The notes beneath the pieces were generated by a model. It was not told where the DNA came from. It made no database searches and saw only the letters and a program-made list of their open reading frames with translations. From NCBI GenBank assembly GCA_023091665.1, contig JALJCQ010000011.1, forward strand, positions 2,356,001 through 2,420,000: 64,000 nt of DNA, written 5' to 3'. The translations under genes and the position numbers were made by a program. This document shows positions 1 to 11,295 of the stretch, in pieces. This DNA comes from Pythium myriotylum. Lineage: Eukaryota; Oomycota; Peronosporomycetes; Pythiales; Pythiaceae. Position 1 is the stretch's first letter, and every line of letters starts with the position of its first letter.

Positions 1-517
1 GCCCATCGTAGCTCTTCACCGGAGATGATCAAGTTGTAGTGGCATTTCTCGCCCTCTGGGTCAGGATATATCACCCAACGGAGGGATGAAGGTACATTCA
101 TAACCCTAGGGGTACATTGATACGTTTCAGACAGTGGTTCGTAACCGTTACTGTCTGCACCCATGCGGATGGGTCCACAGTGGTACTTGACATCCACAAC
201 CCCACGACTGCTGACTTGACGCCAGGTCCAAATTGCTAATCTATTTTGGACTTTTCCATGTACCTCCACAACTTAATAATTGTACACCTGTCCCTGGTCC
301 CAAACGTCTTCCAGTCCAAATCTCCTCTTACCATCCATCTTCAAATATAAATACCTATCTAAACCGTTTGTACACTTGATCAGCATCTCAGAAGGGGACC
401 TCCCGAGCCGCGCCTCAGAACAAGTGTATATAAATATTTGGGAAGGGAGGGGCTCTCGCCACCCCGGCTCGAGCTCACTTGCTGCGCCTCGACCTCCCCC
501 CGCCGCCCGCCTCGACC
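1..517. other. 5' flank without a recognised gene; TATA-like box
   Basis: No convincing coding region is seen here. The long open frames crossing positions 280-1540 in other phases are shadows of the GC-rich exon that follows. An A/T-rich element reading TATATAAATATT lies at about 427-438, 80 nt before the start codon at 518, and could serve as a core promoter element; this is inference from position and composition only. Confidence 0.4.
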
Positions 518-2334
518 ATGGCCCGCCTCGCCGCGCCGGCCGCCGCGCTGCTGCTGCTGGCGTCCTCGGCCGCGGCGCTCGAATGCTCGAGCACGTGCGG
601 CACGCCCGCCGGCCTCGAGTTTTGCTCGCACGTGTCGTTCGCCGTCTGCGGCTCGGACGCGTCCTGGGAAGAGCTCGACGTGCAGTCGCTCGCAGCCTAC
701 AACGCCTGGACCGACGCCAACTCGACGCTGCTCTCGCGGCTGCCGCAGTACGCCAACAAGTCGAGCGACCAGCTCACGCAGGTCATCGCCACGCTCGACC
801 TCAAGAACACGAGCTCGCCGTGCGGCAACTTCCTCAAGCGGCTCCAGTGCGCCGTGCACTTTCCGGTCTGCGAGATCGGCCACGACTTCACGCGCGTGTG
901 CGCCGCGTCGTGTCGCGAGACCGTCAAGAAGCAGTGTCCCGGCATGGAGAGCGTTTGCGGCGTCTTCTCGCCGGAGCAGATCGAGCCCAAGGGCAAGTGC
1001 TTCAAGCTCAGCTACAACGGCCCGGCCGTGGGCATGTGGGTCGCCGGCTTCACCATCTCGCTCGTCTTCTCGATTCTCAACTCGGTCGGCATCAACCTCC
1101 AGAAGCTGTCGATGGCTCGGAACGAGACGGCCGACGTCAAGAAGGGCACGTTTGCGCAGCCGCTCTGGGTGCTCGGCTTCGGACTCGTCGTGCTCGGCTC
1201 GCTGCTCGACTTCGTGGCGTTTGGCATGGCCCCGCAGACGCTGCTGGCGCCGCTGGCCGCGCTCTCGCTCGTGTGGAACATGTTCATCGCGCCGATTTTC
1301 CACAAGGAAAAAGTCACGCGCCAGAACATCATCGCCACGTGCATCATCTTCTTGGGCGTCACGCTGACCGTCATCTTTGCCGGCCACAGCACACCGTCCT
1401 ACGAGCTCGCTGACCTCATCCGCCTCTACAAGCAGCCGGCCATGTACGCCTACATGGTCACCATTGCACTCTTCCTCGGCGGACTGCTCTACTTCGCTCG
1501 CTACATCGAGCGCACGCACATGTACGAAGGCGGACTCTACCACATTGTCTGTTACGGTGGCGTGGCTGGAACGTTTGGCGGCCAGTCGGTGCTGCTGGCC
1601 AAGTCCACGGTCGAGCTGCTCAAGACCGCGATTTGGGGCGACTCGGGCGCCTACATGTTCACGCAGTTCGCGTCCTACGTGATCATCGGCGGGCTTTTCG
1701 CCTGCCTTTCATGCCAGGTGCACTACCTCAACTGCGGTCTCGCGCGCTTTGACGCGCTGGTCATGATCCCTGTGTACCAGAGCTTCTGGATCCTCACCAG
1801 TGTACTCGGTGGTATCATGTACTTTGAAGAATACGTGAGCATGACACGTACGCAAGCCTTCATGTTCACAGTGGGCGGCTGTATCACGATCTCAGGTATC
1901 ATCTTCCTGCTCAAGTCGCGTCAGGACGGTGGAAGCTCGAGCGAGTCAGGACGCTACGTCGAACTGGTACGTGACTAGACAATTTCTTTGAAGATGGCTA
2001 ATCTAGATGCCCTCTCCTCCTGCTACGTGCGATCCTCATGCCTCTTTGTGTGTGTCGTGCCGTGTGGATCTAGTCAGTCACCCCGAGTTCCGCCTGGAAC
2101 GCTGATGACTCGGACGAGGAAGAGGTCATCCAACTGAAGACTCACTCCAAGCTCGACGAGGACAGCGAGAAGTCGGCGAGCCTTTCCCCGCCGACCTCCG
2201 TGTCCTCGAGTGGCTCGGCCTCGCCCACAAAGAAAGACGATATCTCTTCTGCAATCTACCGCGCCTCGAGCTCGCGGTCCCCGACGGGCAAGAACAGTCG
2301 AGCCAAGGACGACGAAGAAGACGACTTTATTTAA
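518..2334 (+). CDS. Frizzled-like CRD fused to NIPA-type magnesium transporter
   Basis: Two exons, 518-1966 and 2074-2334, joined in phase 0 across a 107-nt intron (GTACGT...TAG); 569 aa. The start is the ATG that opens a signal peptide (MARLAAP..., residues 1-22). Residues 23-150 form a cysteine-rich ectodomain whose spacing resembles the Frizzled CRD, including FPVC, VCAASCRETVKKQCPG and several N-glycosylation sequons. Residues 165-470 are a NIPA/DUF803 multi-pass domain with about nine hydrophobic segments; NIPA proteins are known Mg2+ transporters or regulators of Mg2+ uptake. The second exon adds a soluble acidic, Ser-rich tail (SDEEEVIQLK...EEDDFI). Without the second exon the protein would stop three residues past the donor. 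The location is probably the plasma membrane or endosome with the CRD outside or lumenal. NIPA assignment is firm; the Frizzled-like label rests on cysteine pattern. Confidence 0.87.
1967..2073 (+). other. Intron of Frizzled-like/NIPA gene
   Basis: GTACGT donor and TAG acceptor, 107 nt, phase 0. Reading through would end the protein after VELVRD; splicing restores a long acidic tail in frame, which is why the intron is called. Confidence 0.75.
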
Positions 2335-2809
2335 GGTGCCCATGCCCATCCATCTAGAGAATCCCCCAGGAGTCACGAGTGTCGGAAAGAAGAAGATGGA
2401 GAGAAAAGATGGTGAAGAACATGAGCCGAGTCGGAAGAAAGAGTCGGCTCCCTCATGTGCAGCTGAGCACGGCCAGCTCAGCTGCACGTGTTGGCTTCCA
2501 TGGTTTCCTTCATCTTCGTCGTCCGGCTGCTCGCGCATACATGTTGCTGCATTTGATTTCATTTCATTCCTCCCACAATGACCACCACGACAGGAAGCTT
2601 CCTCGTATCCCACCGATAGCTAGAGATCCCACTGCGGTTAATAGACCATCCCTGTAGCATACTATCACCAACTGCTTTGACACGAATTGCAACACGTGGA
2701 AAGCTCTTTTCCAATCCATGATCGCATAACTGAGACAACGGTGTCGATGGTCGCGTCCTTTCGTGTCTCCCCATAGTTGTTACGCTGGACTTGGAAGCTC
2801 CCGACCACG
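2335..2809. other. Intergenic, no gene seen
   Basis: 475 bp between two plus-strand genes. It must hold the 3' end of the NIPA-like gene and the promoter of the EF-hand gene. Short open frames on both strands lack domain character. Confidence 0.5.
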
Positions 2810-4246
2810 ATGGCCTCCAAGTACGCCAAGCCGCTTCAAGTGCCGAGCGAGTTCCCCGACGTGCTGCGCAACTTTACGCGAGAGGTGCTGCGTCTCCAGG
2901 GCAAAGTCGAGACCCGAGAGCAGATCTACGAGTTCGCAGGGCAGTACTTCCAGGAGCTGCTGACCAAGCGAGATGGAGCGAGTGCGAGCCTTGCAGCCGC
3001 ATTAGGAGGAGCGGCAGCGTTGCCGCAGTACATGAAAATGGCCGAGGAGGAGCTCCAGACTGTGCTCACGCAGGTCTTCCACGAGATCGATGTCGAGCAG
3101 AGCGGCGTCGTGACCTTCCAGGGACTGCAGCAAGCGCTCACGCACGTCGGTGAGATGCTGCAGCTCTCGTCGACCGAGCTCAAGGCGTTGTACGCCGAGG
3201 CCGACGAGACGGATCAGGGGCTTATCGTGTACGCCGACTTCATCCCGTTGGCTTTCCAGGCCATGCTGCACCTGCGTACGACGCGACCGCAGCGGCTCTC
3301 GCGGGCCGAGATCTTTGCGAAGAAAGAAGCCGAGACCTTCGTCCACGGCATGATGCAGGACGAGCTCGAGAGCGTGCTGCGTGAGATCTTCCAGCGCGCC
3401 GACACAGACGATACCGGGTCGCTCACTCGGCTCGAGTTCGCCGACTGCATTCGCGACGCCGATCTTGGACTCAGTCGGCGAGAGGTCAATGCGTTGATGT
3501 CCGAGGCCCCAGAACTCGAGAATGACGCGAGCCGCGTCTCGTACACTGACTTCATACCTGTATGCTTCCCTGTGTTGCGAGATGTCTTCGTCCACGGTGT
3601 GATCGAGCTGCCAAACGACCAGGACTCGCTCGCACAGTACCTCGTCGAGGTCTTCGCGAGCGGCGATCAGGATGGCACGGGTCTGCTGCCCGTCGGTGAG
3701 CTCGCCCGGCTTTTCCGTGCCGCTGACGTGGGTCTCACGCGGCTGCAGATCATTACGCTCATGGCCGAGGCTCAGGAAGACGCCAGTGGTTTCGTCAACT
3801 ACGAAAAATTCGCGGCCCATGTGGCCGGCATGGCGCTTGTGCTCGCGAGTTTCGATAGCCAGCAGACCTTCGCACCGTATCTGCAAAAGTATCGCAAGAC
3901 AAACGAGTACTACACAGTACTCGACATGAACCAGCACTCGTTCGAGGTGAGACCCTCGTATCGTAGAAGAGAATAGTCGGTATCCTTACGCTGTGTCATG
4001 TAGCAAACACTTTCGCGTGCCCTCGAGGCGCTGGATGAGAGCCATCGTGGCCTACTCCCACGTGCCGAAGTGGCCGAAGCTCTCCACAATGCCTTCCAGG
4101 AGCTAAGTCAGCGACAGTTGCGGTGTCTCCTCGCGCTCGCCGAGCCGGATGAGATGGGAGACGTCGAGTATCACCTCATCACGCATTCGGCTTTCCAGGC
4201 GCTCCAGAAGCTGCAGGAATACGATATGATGATCCTCGAGTCGTAG
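2810..4246 (+). CDS. RIIa-domain EF-hand protein, probably axonemal
   Basis: Two exons, 2810-3946 and 4004-4246, phase 0, 57-nt intron (GTGAGA...TAG); 459 aa. The start is the ATG of MASKYAKPLQVPSEFP. Residues 10-45 match the RIIa/Dpy-30-like dimerisation-docking fold (VPSEFPDVLRNFTREVL). EF-hand loops follow at about residues 93 (DVEQSGVVTFQG), 132 (DETDQGLIVYAD), 197 (DTDDTGSLTRLE) and 286 (DQDGTGLLPVGE); the third and fourth keep good calcium-binding positions. The spliced C-terminal exon contributes a further degenerate EF-hand pair. RIIa domains joined to calcium-binding modules are known from radial-spoke and other axonemal docking proteins, so a flagellar role is inferred. It converges on the PIP-kinase gene, with 58 bp between stop codons. 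Confidence 0.85.
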
Positions 4247-4304
4247 AGGTCGATGGTTGCTGTACAAACTGGATTTATATATTCTCCCCTTTCGTGATAA
4301 ATAC

Positions 4305-6801
4305 TCAAAGATTGCCAAAGCCCACGTCGTCGTTCGGCATCATCATGATCTCGCGCATCTTGCGGCGGAACCGTGCAGCGTACCGACCGGGTGGCGCGGC
4401 AGAGATGCCGTTCGGGTCTTGCCGCAGAATCCACACTTTCCAGAATCGTTCGAGTCGTTTTCGGAGTGTCCATGTCTGCAAAATGTCAACCACCCCGATC
4501 GTATAATAGTCAGGTCCAACCACAGCGTATGCCTGGTACCCGGTCTTTTCGGGAGCACGTGTGCCAATCCATCCTTCTCCGGGGTCTGGAACAACGTTGG
4601 GGCCTGGCACGTGAGGAACTGGCGACGAGCTACCGTACTGAGCCAGCGAGGCACGAGGTAGCAGTGGTGTCACAGAGCCGTCACTTTCGGCATTGAGCAC
4701 TGAGTACCGGAAGTTACGACTGAGCATGCCTGGCCGGTCAGACGTTGTGGGAGAAGTGACCTGGATATCTGAGGGGAAGCTATCACCCTCATCTTCATCT
4801 TCGCTCGAGCACGAGTCGGTACCGTCAACAATCTCAACGTTCACACGCATGCCGAGGTCACTTGTGGAGCTTTCTCGGTGAACACGGCCTTCTGGATGGC
4901 AGACCGCATGGTTGTAGCGCCGCCTCGTTCGCTCAATGGCTTCGGTAGCGATATCCATGGACGCATGGTCCACAACGTACTTGGTGCTGTGGATACTGAG
5001 CAAGAGACTGTAGTCTGTGATGCCTTGCGAACGTAGAAACGCTGTGTCTCTATCCAGCTGCGAGACGATCTCCTCCGCAGTCTCAGGCAGCACGCGCAGC
5101 TTGCGGTGGAAGTCGTTGTCCTTGAGCACCATGTGTGGGAGGTGGGTTCCGTGGGTGCTATACTCACAGTGGGCGCTATACATCAGACATCAACATCAGT
5201 GCGTTCATTCTCAAGCCTCAGACCAGTTGCAACGTACGTGGATCCATAGCGAAAGGCGTTGCTGCAATACGTGCAGATGACCGTCTTCCCGGGCGGAATC
5301 GGCTGTGAAGAAGCAAACACAATTCATCAGGTCAGCAATTGCGAGAAGTTGCTTCACCAGTACAAGCTACCTTGGCGTTCCGGTTGATCCATGAGCCCTT
5401 GATATCATAAAATTGGTGCATGCTCACGCGACCAATGACGTTGCCCATGACGACGAAGCTGAAGACCTGGCCGTACATGCCAATTGAGTGGCATCCGTAG
5501 TAGCGCGTGAGGTGTGAACCAGGGTTGGCGCGCATGTGCTCGACGTATTGCGGCAGCATACGCAGCAGGACGCCACGCTCGGTCACAGTCACGGTCTTGA
5601 CCAGGTACATATAATCGGCCGTGAAGAACATGAATGCACCGCTCGAACCACCCGACTGGATACGCTCGTGGCATGTGGCGATAAAGGACTTGCGGTAGGC
5701 CACTTCCTCGATGCCAAACCCTTGACGAATCTCCCGAAAGACTGCTGGGTGGTAGTCCGTGAAGGCCACGACCATACCGAGTTCGTGGAGACGTAACCGC
5801 ACAACCTGTCTTGAGGCAGAGACACGGCGTGCGTTGGCCGAGGCGGCGACGACACCCCGCGTCGTGAAATGGAGCACTTCCTTGCGCAGCTCCACGTTGA
5901 GCTGCGGTTCAAGATCGATATCGATGTCACTGAATTGGTCCTCGCGGTTGCTGTCGCTCGCGCTCTCAGTGATCGACAACTCTGCAGACGCCGCCGGACT
6001 GGGCCAGCCGCGCAGGTCTTTGCCGTTCATGGCGACCCAGATCACGAGATCGATGAGCCCCTTGGAGGCCTGGAGAAAAAACGTCATGTTGCGGATGTCG
6101 TTGAGGTTGGTCGCTTCCAGGTGGAACGCGATCATGTCGGCGATCCAGAGCGAGATGAGCACGCTCTGGTAGATGCTGTAGGCTGTCGTGAAGACGCGCG
6201 CGCTGCGGATGACGTCTTTCTTCGCCTGGCGTGCCTCTTTCATGCCGCCATGCGGGTACGCGCGGTTCTCGAGCACAGAGAGCGTGACGGCACCGAGCAC
6301 CGAGGCTGCCACGACCAAGTAGTAGAGCATCTGCAGCGCCGTGTCGTGCTCGGTCACAAAGCAAAACGGGTCTTGGTCCATGTCAAAGTGGATGCCCGAG
6401 AGCCACAGCAGAGCCGCAAAGAGCGCGCCGAGCCCCCAGGCAAAAATGTGGTACCAGCGCATGCTCGCGCGCACGTTCGCGAACGGATTGGTGGACGAGC
6501 GGTAGAGATCGAGCGCCATGCTGACGAACCAGCACTCGGACGCGATCATGCAGAACTGCGTGAGCGCCGCGAGCGCGAGGCAGCCCAAGGGGCCGACGAC
6601 CTCGTCCCAGACGAAGAGAAAGCGCAGCGCGTAGACCATGTCGATCACCGACTTCCAGAAGAGCAGCGGGTTGGGGTGCCGTCGCCAGCGGCGGCGCCGC
6701 AAGTACGAGAGCAGCACGGTCGCGCAGCTCACGACCGAGACCACGGCGCCGCTCTGCAGGTAGATCTCGAGCGGCCGCGCGCCCACGTGCACGTGCGCCA
6801 T
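4305..6801 (-). CDS. GPCR-type phosphatidylinositol phosphate kinase (GPCR-PIPK)
   Basis: Three exons on the minus strand: 6801-5371, 5302-5238, 5175-4305 (introns of 68 and 62 nt); 788 aa. The ATG at 6801 (MAHVHVGARPL) directly precedes the first membrane helix. Residues 15-265 hold seven hydrophobic segments. The catalytic domain begins near residue 375 with a glycine-rich loop (SGGSSGAFMFF) and the lysine of YMYLVKT, then FVVMGNV, YDIKGSWINRNAK, LKDNDF, DYSLLLSIH and the metal-binding GVVDIL near residue 731, then an activation-loop-like GISAAPPGRYAARF at the end. The small middle exon (PIPPGKTVICTYCS) restores the kinase reading frame between NAK and LKDNDF. The family phosphorylates phosphatidylinositol phosphates at the membrane; fusion to a 7TM receptor is known in oomycetes and Dictyostelium. 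All key kinase residues are present. Confidence 0.92.
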
Positions 6802-7356
6802 GGCCGACAAGCTCTGGATCAATGGCTGGAGGCGCGCGCGACTGGCGAGCTGCTTGGCGTGGCGGGAAGGGAAGCGAGGGAGGGGTTGGCACGAAAGCAG
6901 GGCACAGATCCCACGGGTGAGACACGACGACTGGCGATTACTCACTGGAGGCTAAGCGAGCGAACGCGGAGAGATCGGAGTGGCGCGCCGGTCGTCGGTC
7001 GTCGGGGGATCGCTGGCGCTCGTGAGCAGCTCCGGAGAGTGGCGGCGCTCGACCGGAGGAACGCTCGCAGGCAGCGCCGTGCCGCCGGAGACGGGGAGAT
7101 GCGTTGCCTGTCATTTCGGGGGCTTTGTAACAAACTGACTCATTTCCAACACAGAGTGTTACGAACCGGTTTGTATCCGGCGTTCGAAAAAAATATGGGA
7201 TCTTCTGGAGCTTCCCGACTGGAACTGGAACGAGTTCGAGGAGGTCAAGTGGTGTGTCGATCGAGGAGAGATCAGAAAGGGGACCAAAAATGGGTTGCGA
7301 TCCAGAAGATGGAAATAGTTCACTGGCTCGATCTGCTAGGAGATGCTATGGGGTGC
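6802..7356. other. Intergenic: PIPK promoter and epimerase 3' end
   Basis: 555 bp upstream of the minus-strand PIP-kinase start and downstream of the epimerase stop. The open frame crossing it on the plus strand (about 5.9-8.6 kb) is a shadow of the two minus-strand genes. No separate gene is seen. Confidence 0.5.
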
Positions 7357-8634
7357 CTAGGAGCGACTGAGGAACCAGTCGCGCGTCTCGGCGATGCCCT
7401 CGGAGAACGAGTATGCGGCTGTGAAGCCGAGCTTGGATGCAGCCTTGACGGGCGAGCACACCGACTCCTTGACGTCGCCCTGGCGCCACGGGATGTGCGT
7501 GATCGCGGCCTTGGAACGGAACTTCTCGACGATCTGCTCCGCGACCGAGTTGACCGTGGTCTTGACGCCCGTGCACACGTTGAAGACGTCAAACTCGCGG
7601 TCGGGCAGCAGCATCGCCGTGCGGATGGCGCGCGCGACGTCCTTAACGTACACAAAGTCGCGGTACTGGTCGCCTTCGCCCGTGACCTTGAGCGTGCCGT
7701 TGATGCGAGCCTGCTCCATCATCCACGACACGACGCCACTGTACGACGAGTGCGGATCCTGGCGCGGACCGTACACGTTGAAGAAACGCAGCGCCGTCGA
7801 CGGAAGGCCGTAGTTCTTGTTGTACTCCTTCATGACCTTCTCCATCTGGAACTTGGTCGTGGCGTAGGCACAGATACCGCCAGTGGCCGATTCCTCACGA
7901 AGTGGGAGATCTTCGGGCTTTGGCGTGCCGTACGTGGCGCCAGACGACGCGGCCACGACGCGCTTGACGCCGTTCTTCACCGCCCAGTCGAGGACCTTGC
8001 GGGATCCTTCGACATTGATCCGCTCATACTTTTCTGGCAAGCGCGTGCTCTCTTCAACCGAGATAGCTGCCGCAAGGTGGACAACATAATCGATCTGCAG
8101 CACCACCGCGTCGTCGTGAGAACGTCAAGCGAACGAGACGGCGCGCGAGCGATTATAGACGAGGCAACGCACCTTGTGCACAATAAACGAAAAGTCGTCA
8201 ACGACCGTGATGTCCTTGACGAGCACCGCCGAGGAACCGCGGTTAAAGTTCTTGCCGTTGCTCATGTCGTCGTAGATCACAACCTGCCCGCGCAAGCCAG
8301 CATTGCCCAAATCAGCACGAATCACACACACCCCATCCCAATTGCCTCTACGCACATGGAAGCCGTTCGCGAGCAAATCCTCGACGACGTGGCTGCCGAT
8401 AAAGCCGAGTCCGCCCGTCACAAGCACCGTGGCGAGTCCGTCGCCGTGGACGACGCCGACGCCGGAGCGCGACAGCGCCGAGAGCCGCGCGGCGCCGCTG
8501 CTCTGGTTGTAGCTGTAGCCGAAGAGCGAGCCGATGAGGAAGATGAGCGCGACGCCTAGGTACACGTAGCGCGTCGGCAGCACCATCCAGCCGCTGCCCG
8601 GGGTCGTGGCCTTGCGAGACGTGGTCGGCAGCAT
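7357..8634 (-). CDS. Membrane-anchored NAD-dependent sugar-nucleotide epimerase
   Basis: Three exons: 8634-8356, 8283-8173, 8094-7357; introns of 72 and 78 nt; 375 aa. The first intron has a length divisible by three and no stop, so retaining it adds 24 residues (start RRGNWDG) inside the Rossmann fold; removing it gives NGFHVVIYDDMSNG, the expected beta-strand 2. A single N-terminal hydrophobic helix (residues about 23-43, YVYLGVALIFLIGSLFGYSY) makes it a type II membrane protein, probably Golgi or ER. The NAD-binding GGLGFIG lies at residue 71 onward. The catalytic SDR residues are visible as AASSGATYG and YATTK, then FFNVYGPRQDP and YVKDVARA. The family includes UDP-glucose 4-epimerases, UDP-glucuronate epimerases and decarboxylases; the exact substrate cannot be read from sequence alone. 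Confidence 0.88.
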
Positions 8635-9039
8635 CGTCGGAAGTGCGTGGCGAGGCGTCGTCGTGTTTCAGAATGAGGAGGAGAGCGAGAGCGAGAGAGA
8701 GAGAGCAGAGCACGTGCGAGCGGTGAGACTCAGCTCATCAGTTCGTAACGGACACGATGCAGCCACATGACGGGAAGTTACGAACCGAGCTTTCCAGGAA
8801 GATTCTGGACACTATGGGCCAAGGAATCCAAGATCACAGGCACATTTTTTTCTTCCATTATGAAAACTCGAAGGGGGAAAAACTCCTGCCCTCCCTGGCC
8901 ATCGCCAACCAGCCTAACTACGTTCTGGGACGGAGCTTGAAGGGGAGGGCCTGGTGGGGCACTACCTACTTATGCTGCCTCTTTCGCTCAGAGATCCGAG
9001 GTAGCCGTCCACGACACGCGCAAAACTGCGAGACGACGT
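8635..9039. other. Intergenic with GA-rich microsatellite
   Basis: 405 bp between two minus-strand genes. A GA-rich simple repeat (GAGAGCGAGAGCGAGAGAGA...) lies at about 8681-8710, 50-75 bp upstream of the epimerase start codon, in its probable 5' leader or promoter. No gene is seen. Confidence 0.5.
8681..8710. repeat. GA-rich simple repeat
   Basis: Short purine tract made of GAGAGC/GAGA units immediately upstream of the epimerase gene (as CT-rich on its coding strand). Such CT tracts are common in promoters; no specific function can be read. Confidence 0.6.
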
Positions 9040-11295
9040 TTACTGGTCCGCCGGGACGTTGAGGAGGCCGCGGCCGTTGTTGATGCTCTTGAAAAAGTCA
9101 CCGAACACCAGCGAGATGATGGCCATGAGCTTCATGAGGATGTTGAGCGCCGGGCCCGAGGTATCCTTGAGCGGGTCACCGACCGTGTCACCAATGACAG
9201 CAGCCTTGTGGATGGCCGAGCCCTTGCCCTGGACAATGAGCTTGCCCTCCTTGTCCTCGATCGAGACACAGCCCTTCTCAACATACTTCTTGGCGTTGTC
9301 CCAAGCACCACCAGTGTTCGACTGCGAGATAGCGAGCTGGACACCCGAGGTGAGGGCACCGACAAGGAGACCCGAGACGGCGTGGACACCGAAGAAGGTA
9401 CCGGCGACGATCGGCGAGAGGATGACGAGGAGACCTGGCGGGATCATCTCACGGAGCGAGGCATCCGTCGAGATCTTGATGCACTTGGCGTGGTCCGGCG
9501 GGCCGTGGCCAGGGAGACCCTCGAGGAGACCAGGGATGGTGGCGAACTGGCGCTTGACCTCCTTGACCATCTCCATGGCGGCGACACCGACCGACTTCAT
9601 GGTCATGGCCGTGAACCAGTACGGAAGCATGGCACCCATGAAGAGACCAGCGAAGGTGATCGGCGAGAGGATGTTGATGCTCTGCTCCTCAATACGGGTG
9701 ACGAAGCCACCGAAGAGGGCGAGCGACACGAGAGCAGCCGAGCCAATTGCGAAACCCTTGCCGATAGCGGCCGTGGTGTTACCAGCGGCGTCGAGGGCGT
9801 CCGTCTTGTCACGAACCTCAGCCGGAAGCTCGGCCATCTCGGCAATACCACCAGCGTTGTCACAGATCGGGCCGTACACATCAATGGCGAGCGAGGTGGC
9901 GAGGGTGCCGAGGAAACCGAGGGCAGCGAGGGCGACACCGTACATGCCAGCGGTCGAGAAGCCAACGTAGACAGCAATGGCAATGACCGTGATCGGGATA
10001 ATAGCCGACTTGTAGCCGAGGGCAAGACCGTAGATGATGTTGGTGGCGGCGCCAGTCTCGCACGACTGAGCGACTTCACGCACCGGGGTGTAGCTGTGCG
10101 AGGTGAAGTACTCCGTGACGAAGCCAACAATGCAGCCGCCCCAGAGGCCAACGGCAACGCAGTAGAAGGCACGGATGGGCGTGGTGTGGTAGATACCGGC
10201 AATGACGAACTGAGCCGGGAGGAGCCAGTAGGCAACCGGGACAACGAGGGCAGTCATGAGGGCAGTCGAGGCAAAGATCTGGACCTTGAGCACGGTCTCG
10301 ACGTCCTTCTCGGCCTTGACCGGCCAGACGTGGGTGGCGAGGAAGCTGACGGCAGCCGAGACGAGGATGCCCGTAGCGGTGATGATGAGCGGGAAGAGCA
10401 CCGCAGGCCAGCCGGCAGCGATGATTTCGGGGCTCTGGGTCGAGATGACGAGCGTGGCGCAGGTGGCCTCAGCGAGCGAGCCGAAGAGATCCGAGCCCAT
10501 ACCAGCGACATCGCCGACGTTGTCACCGACGTTGTCGGCAATGGTGGCCGGGTTGCGCGGGTCATCCTCCGGGATGTTCTCGACGACCTTGCCAGCAAGA
10601 TCGGCACCGACATCGGCGGCCTTGGTGTAGATACCGCCACCGACACGGCCGAACATGGCAATCGAGGAGCCACCGAGACCGTAGCCCGAGATGGCCTCGA
10701 AGAGCTGCTTCGAGTGCGTGGCGAGCGGGTACTGCGTCTCGAACGCCTTGATGAGGACGAAGAGCACGAGCAGGGCAAGCGAGGTCAAGCCGAAGCCCAT
10801 GACACCACCGGCGCGGAAGGCCGTGTTGAAGGCCTCAATCCAGCCGCGAGCGCCCTCCTTCATGGCCGAGACCGTGGTACGGGCGTTCGAGTAGACGGCG
10901 ACCATCATGCCGAGGTAGCCGGCGATCATCGAGGTGAGACCGCCGACCGCGAAGGCCGTCGCCGTGAGCACACCGGCCGTCCAGTCGAAGGTCTGGCCAG
11001 GCTTGTTGACGTACGAGGTGAGCACGGTGATGACCGCGCCAAAGACGATGATGAACGCAAAGCAGAGCGTGTACTCGGCGAGAAGGAAGGCGCGCGCGCC
11101 CTCCTGGATGGCCGAGTAGATCTCAAAGAGACGGTCGGCCGTGTGGTGGCGCACATCGGCGGCGAGGAGCGAGTAGCCATCGCCGCGACGAGTGACCTTG
11201 ATCTTGGACACCTCCCAGAAGAGGTAGGCGGCGAAGAGGATGCCGAAGACGCCGGCCGACACCAGGAAGGCGTACGCTTCAGCGGCGGACGCCAT
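9040..11295 (-). CDS. H+-translocating membrane pyrophosphatase (type I, K+-dependent)
   Basis: One intronless exon, 751 aa, the usual size for the family. The ATG at 11295 (MASAAEAYAFLVSAG) starts just before the first helix; upstream frame extension to 11541 has no ATG-based support. It pumps protons across vacuolar or acidocalcisome membranes using pyrophosphate. PPi- and Mg2+-binding motifs are intact: DVGADLAGKVVEN, DNVGDNVGDVAGMGSDLFGS, NTGGAWDNAKKYVE and DTSGPALNILMKL. The determinant GNTTAAIGKG (Ala following the GNTTA position) is that of K+-stimulated type I enzymes, as in plant AVP1. About sixteen membrane helices are visible. Codon use is very GC-biased and regular, consistent with high expression; this bias creates a long false open frame on the opposite strand. 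Confidence 0.97.
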   Translation of the reverse strand: MASAAEAYAFLVSAGVFGILFAAYLFWEVSKIKVTRRGDGYSLLAADVRHHTADRLFEIYSAIQEGARAFLLAEYTLCFAFIIVFGAVITVLTSYVNKPGQTFDWTAGVLTATAFAVGGLTSMIAGYLGMMVAVYSNARTTVSAMKEGARGWIEAFNTAFRAGGVMGFGLTSLALLVLFVLIKAFETQYPLATHSKQLFEAISGYGLGGSSIAMFGRVGGGIYTKAADVGADLAGKVVENIPEDDPRNPATIADNVGDNVGDVAGMGSDLFGSLAEATCATLVISTQSPEIIAAGWPAVLFPLIITATGILVSAAVSFLATHVWPVKAEKDVETVLKVQIFASTALMTALVVPVAYWLLPAQFVIAGIYHTTPIRAFYCVAVGLWGGCIVGFVTEYFTSHSYTPVREVAQSCETGAATNIIYGLALGYKSAIIPITVIAIAVYVGFSTAGMYGVALAALGFLGTLATSLAIDVYGPICDNAGGIAEMAELPAEVRDKTDALDAAGNTTAAIGKGFAIGSAALVSLALFGGFVTRIEEQSINILSPITFAGLFMGAMLPYWFTAMTMKSVGVAAMEMVKEVKRQFATIPGLLEGLPGHGPPDHAKCIKISTDASLREMIPPGLLVILSPIVAGTFFGVHAVSGLLVGALTSGVQLAISQSNTGGAWDNAKKYVEKGCVSIEDKEGKLIVQGKGSAIHKAAVIGDTVGDPLKDTSGPALNILMKLMAIISLVFGDFFKSINNGRGLLNVPADQ

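Noticed and set aside
380..1543. 387-codon minus-strand frame over the Frizzled-like/NIPA exon
   Set aside because: Shadow of the GC-rich coding strand; no domain and the plus strand has a clear transporter.
5869..8559. 896-codon plus-strand open frame
   Set aside because: It lies opposite the PIP-kinase and epimerase exons and their introns, has a charged, repetitive composition typical of antisense GC-rich codons, and shows no domain.
8757..9062. 101-codon plus-strand frame in the gap before the H+-pyrophosphatase
   Set aside because: No domain; overlaps the 3' end and terminator region of the minus-strand gene.
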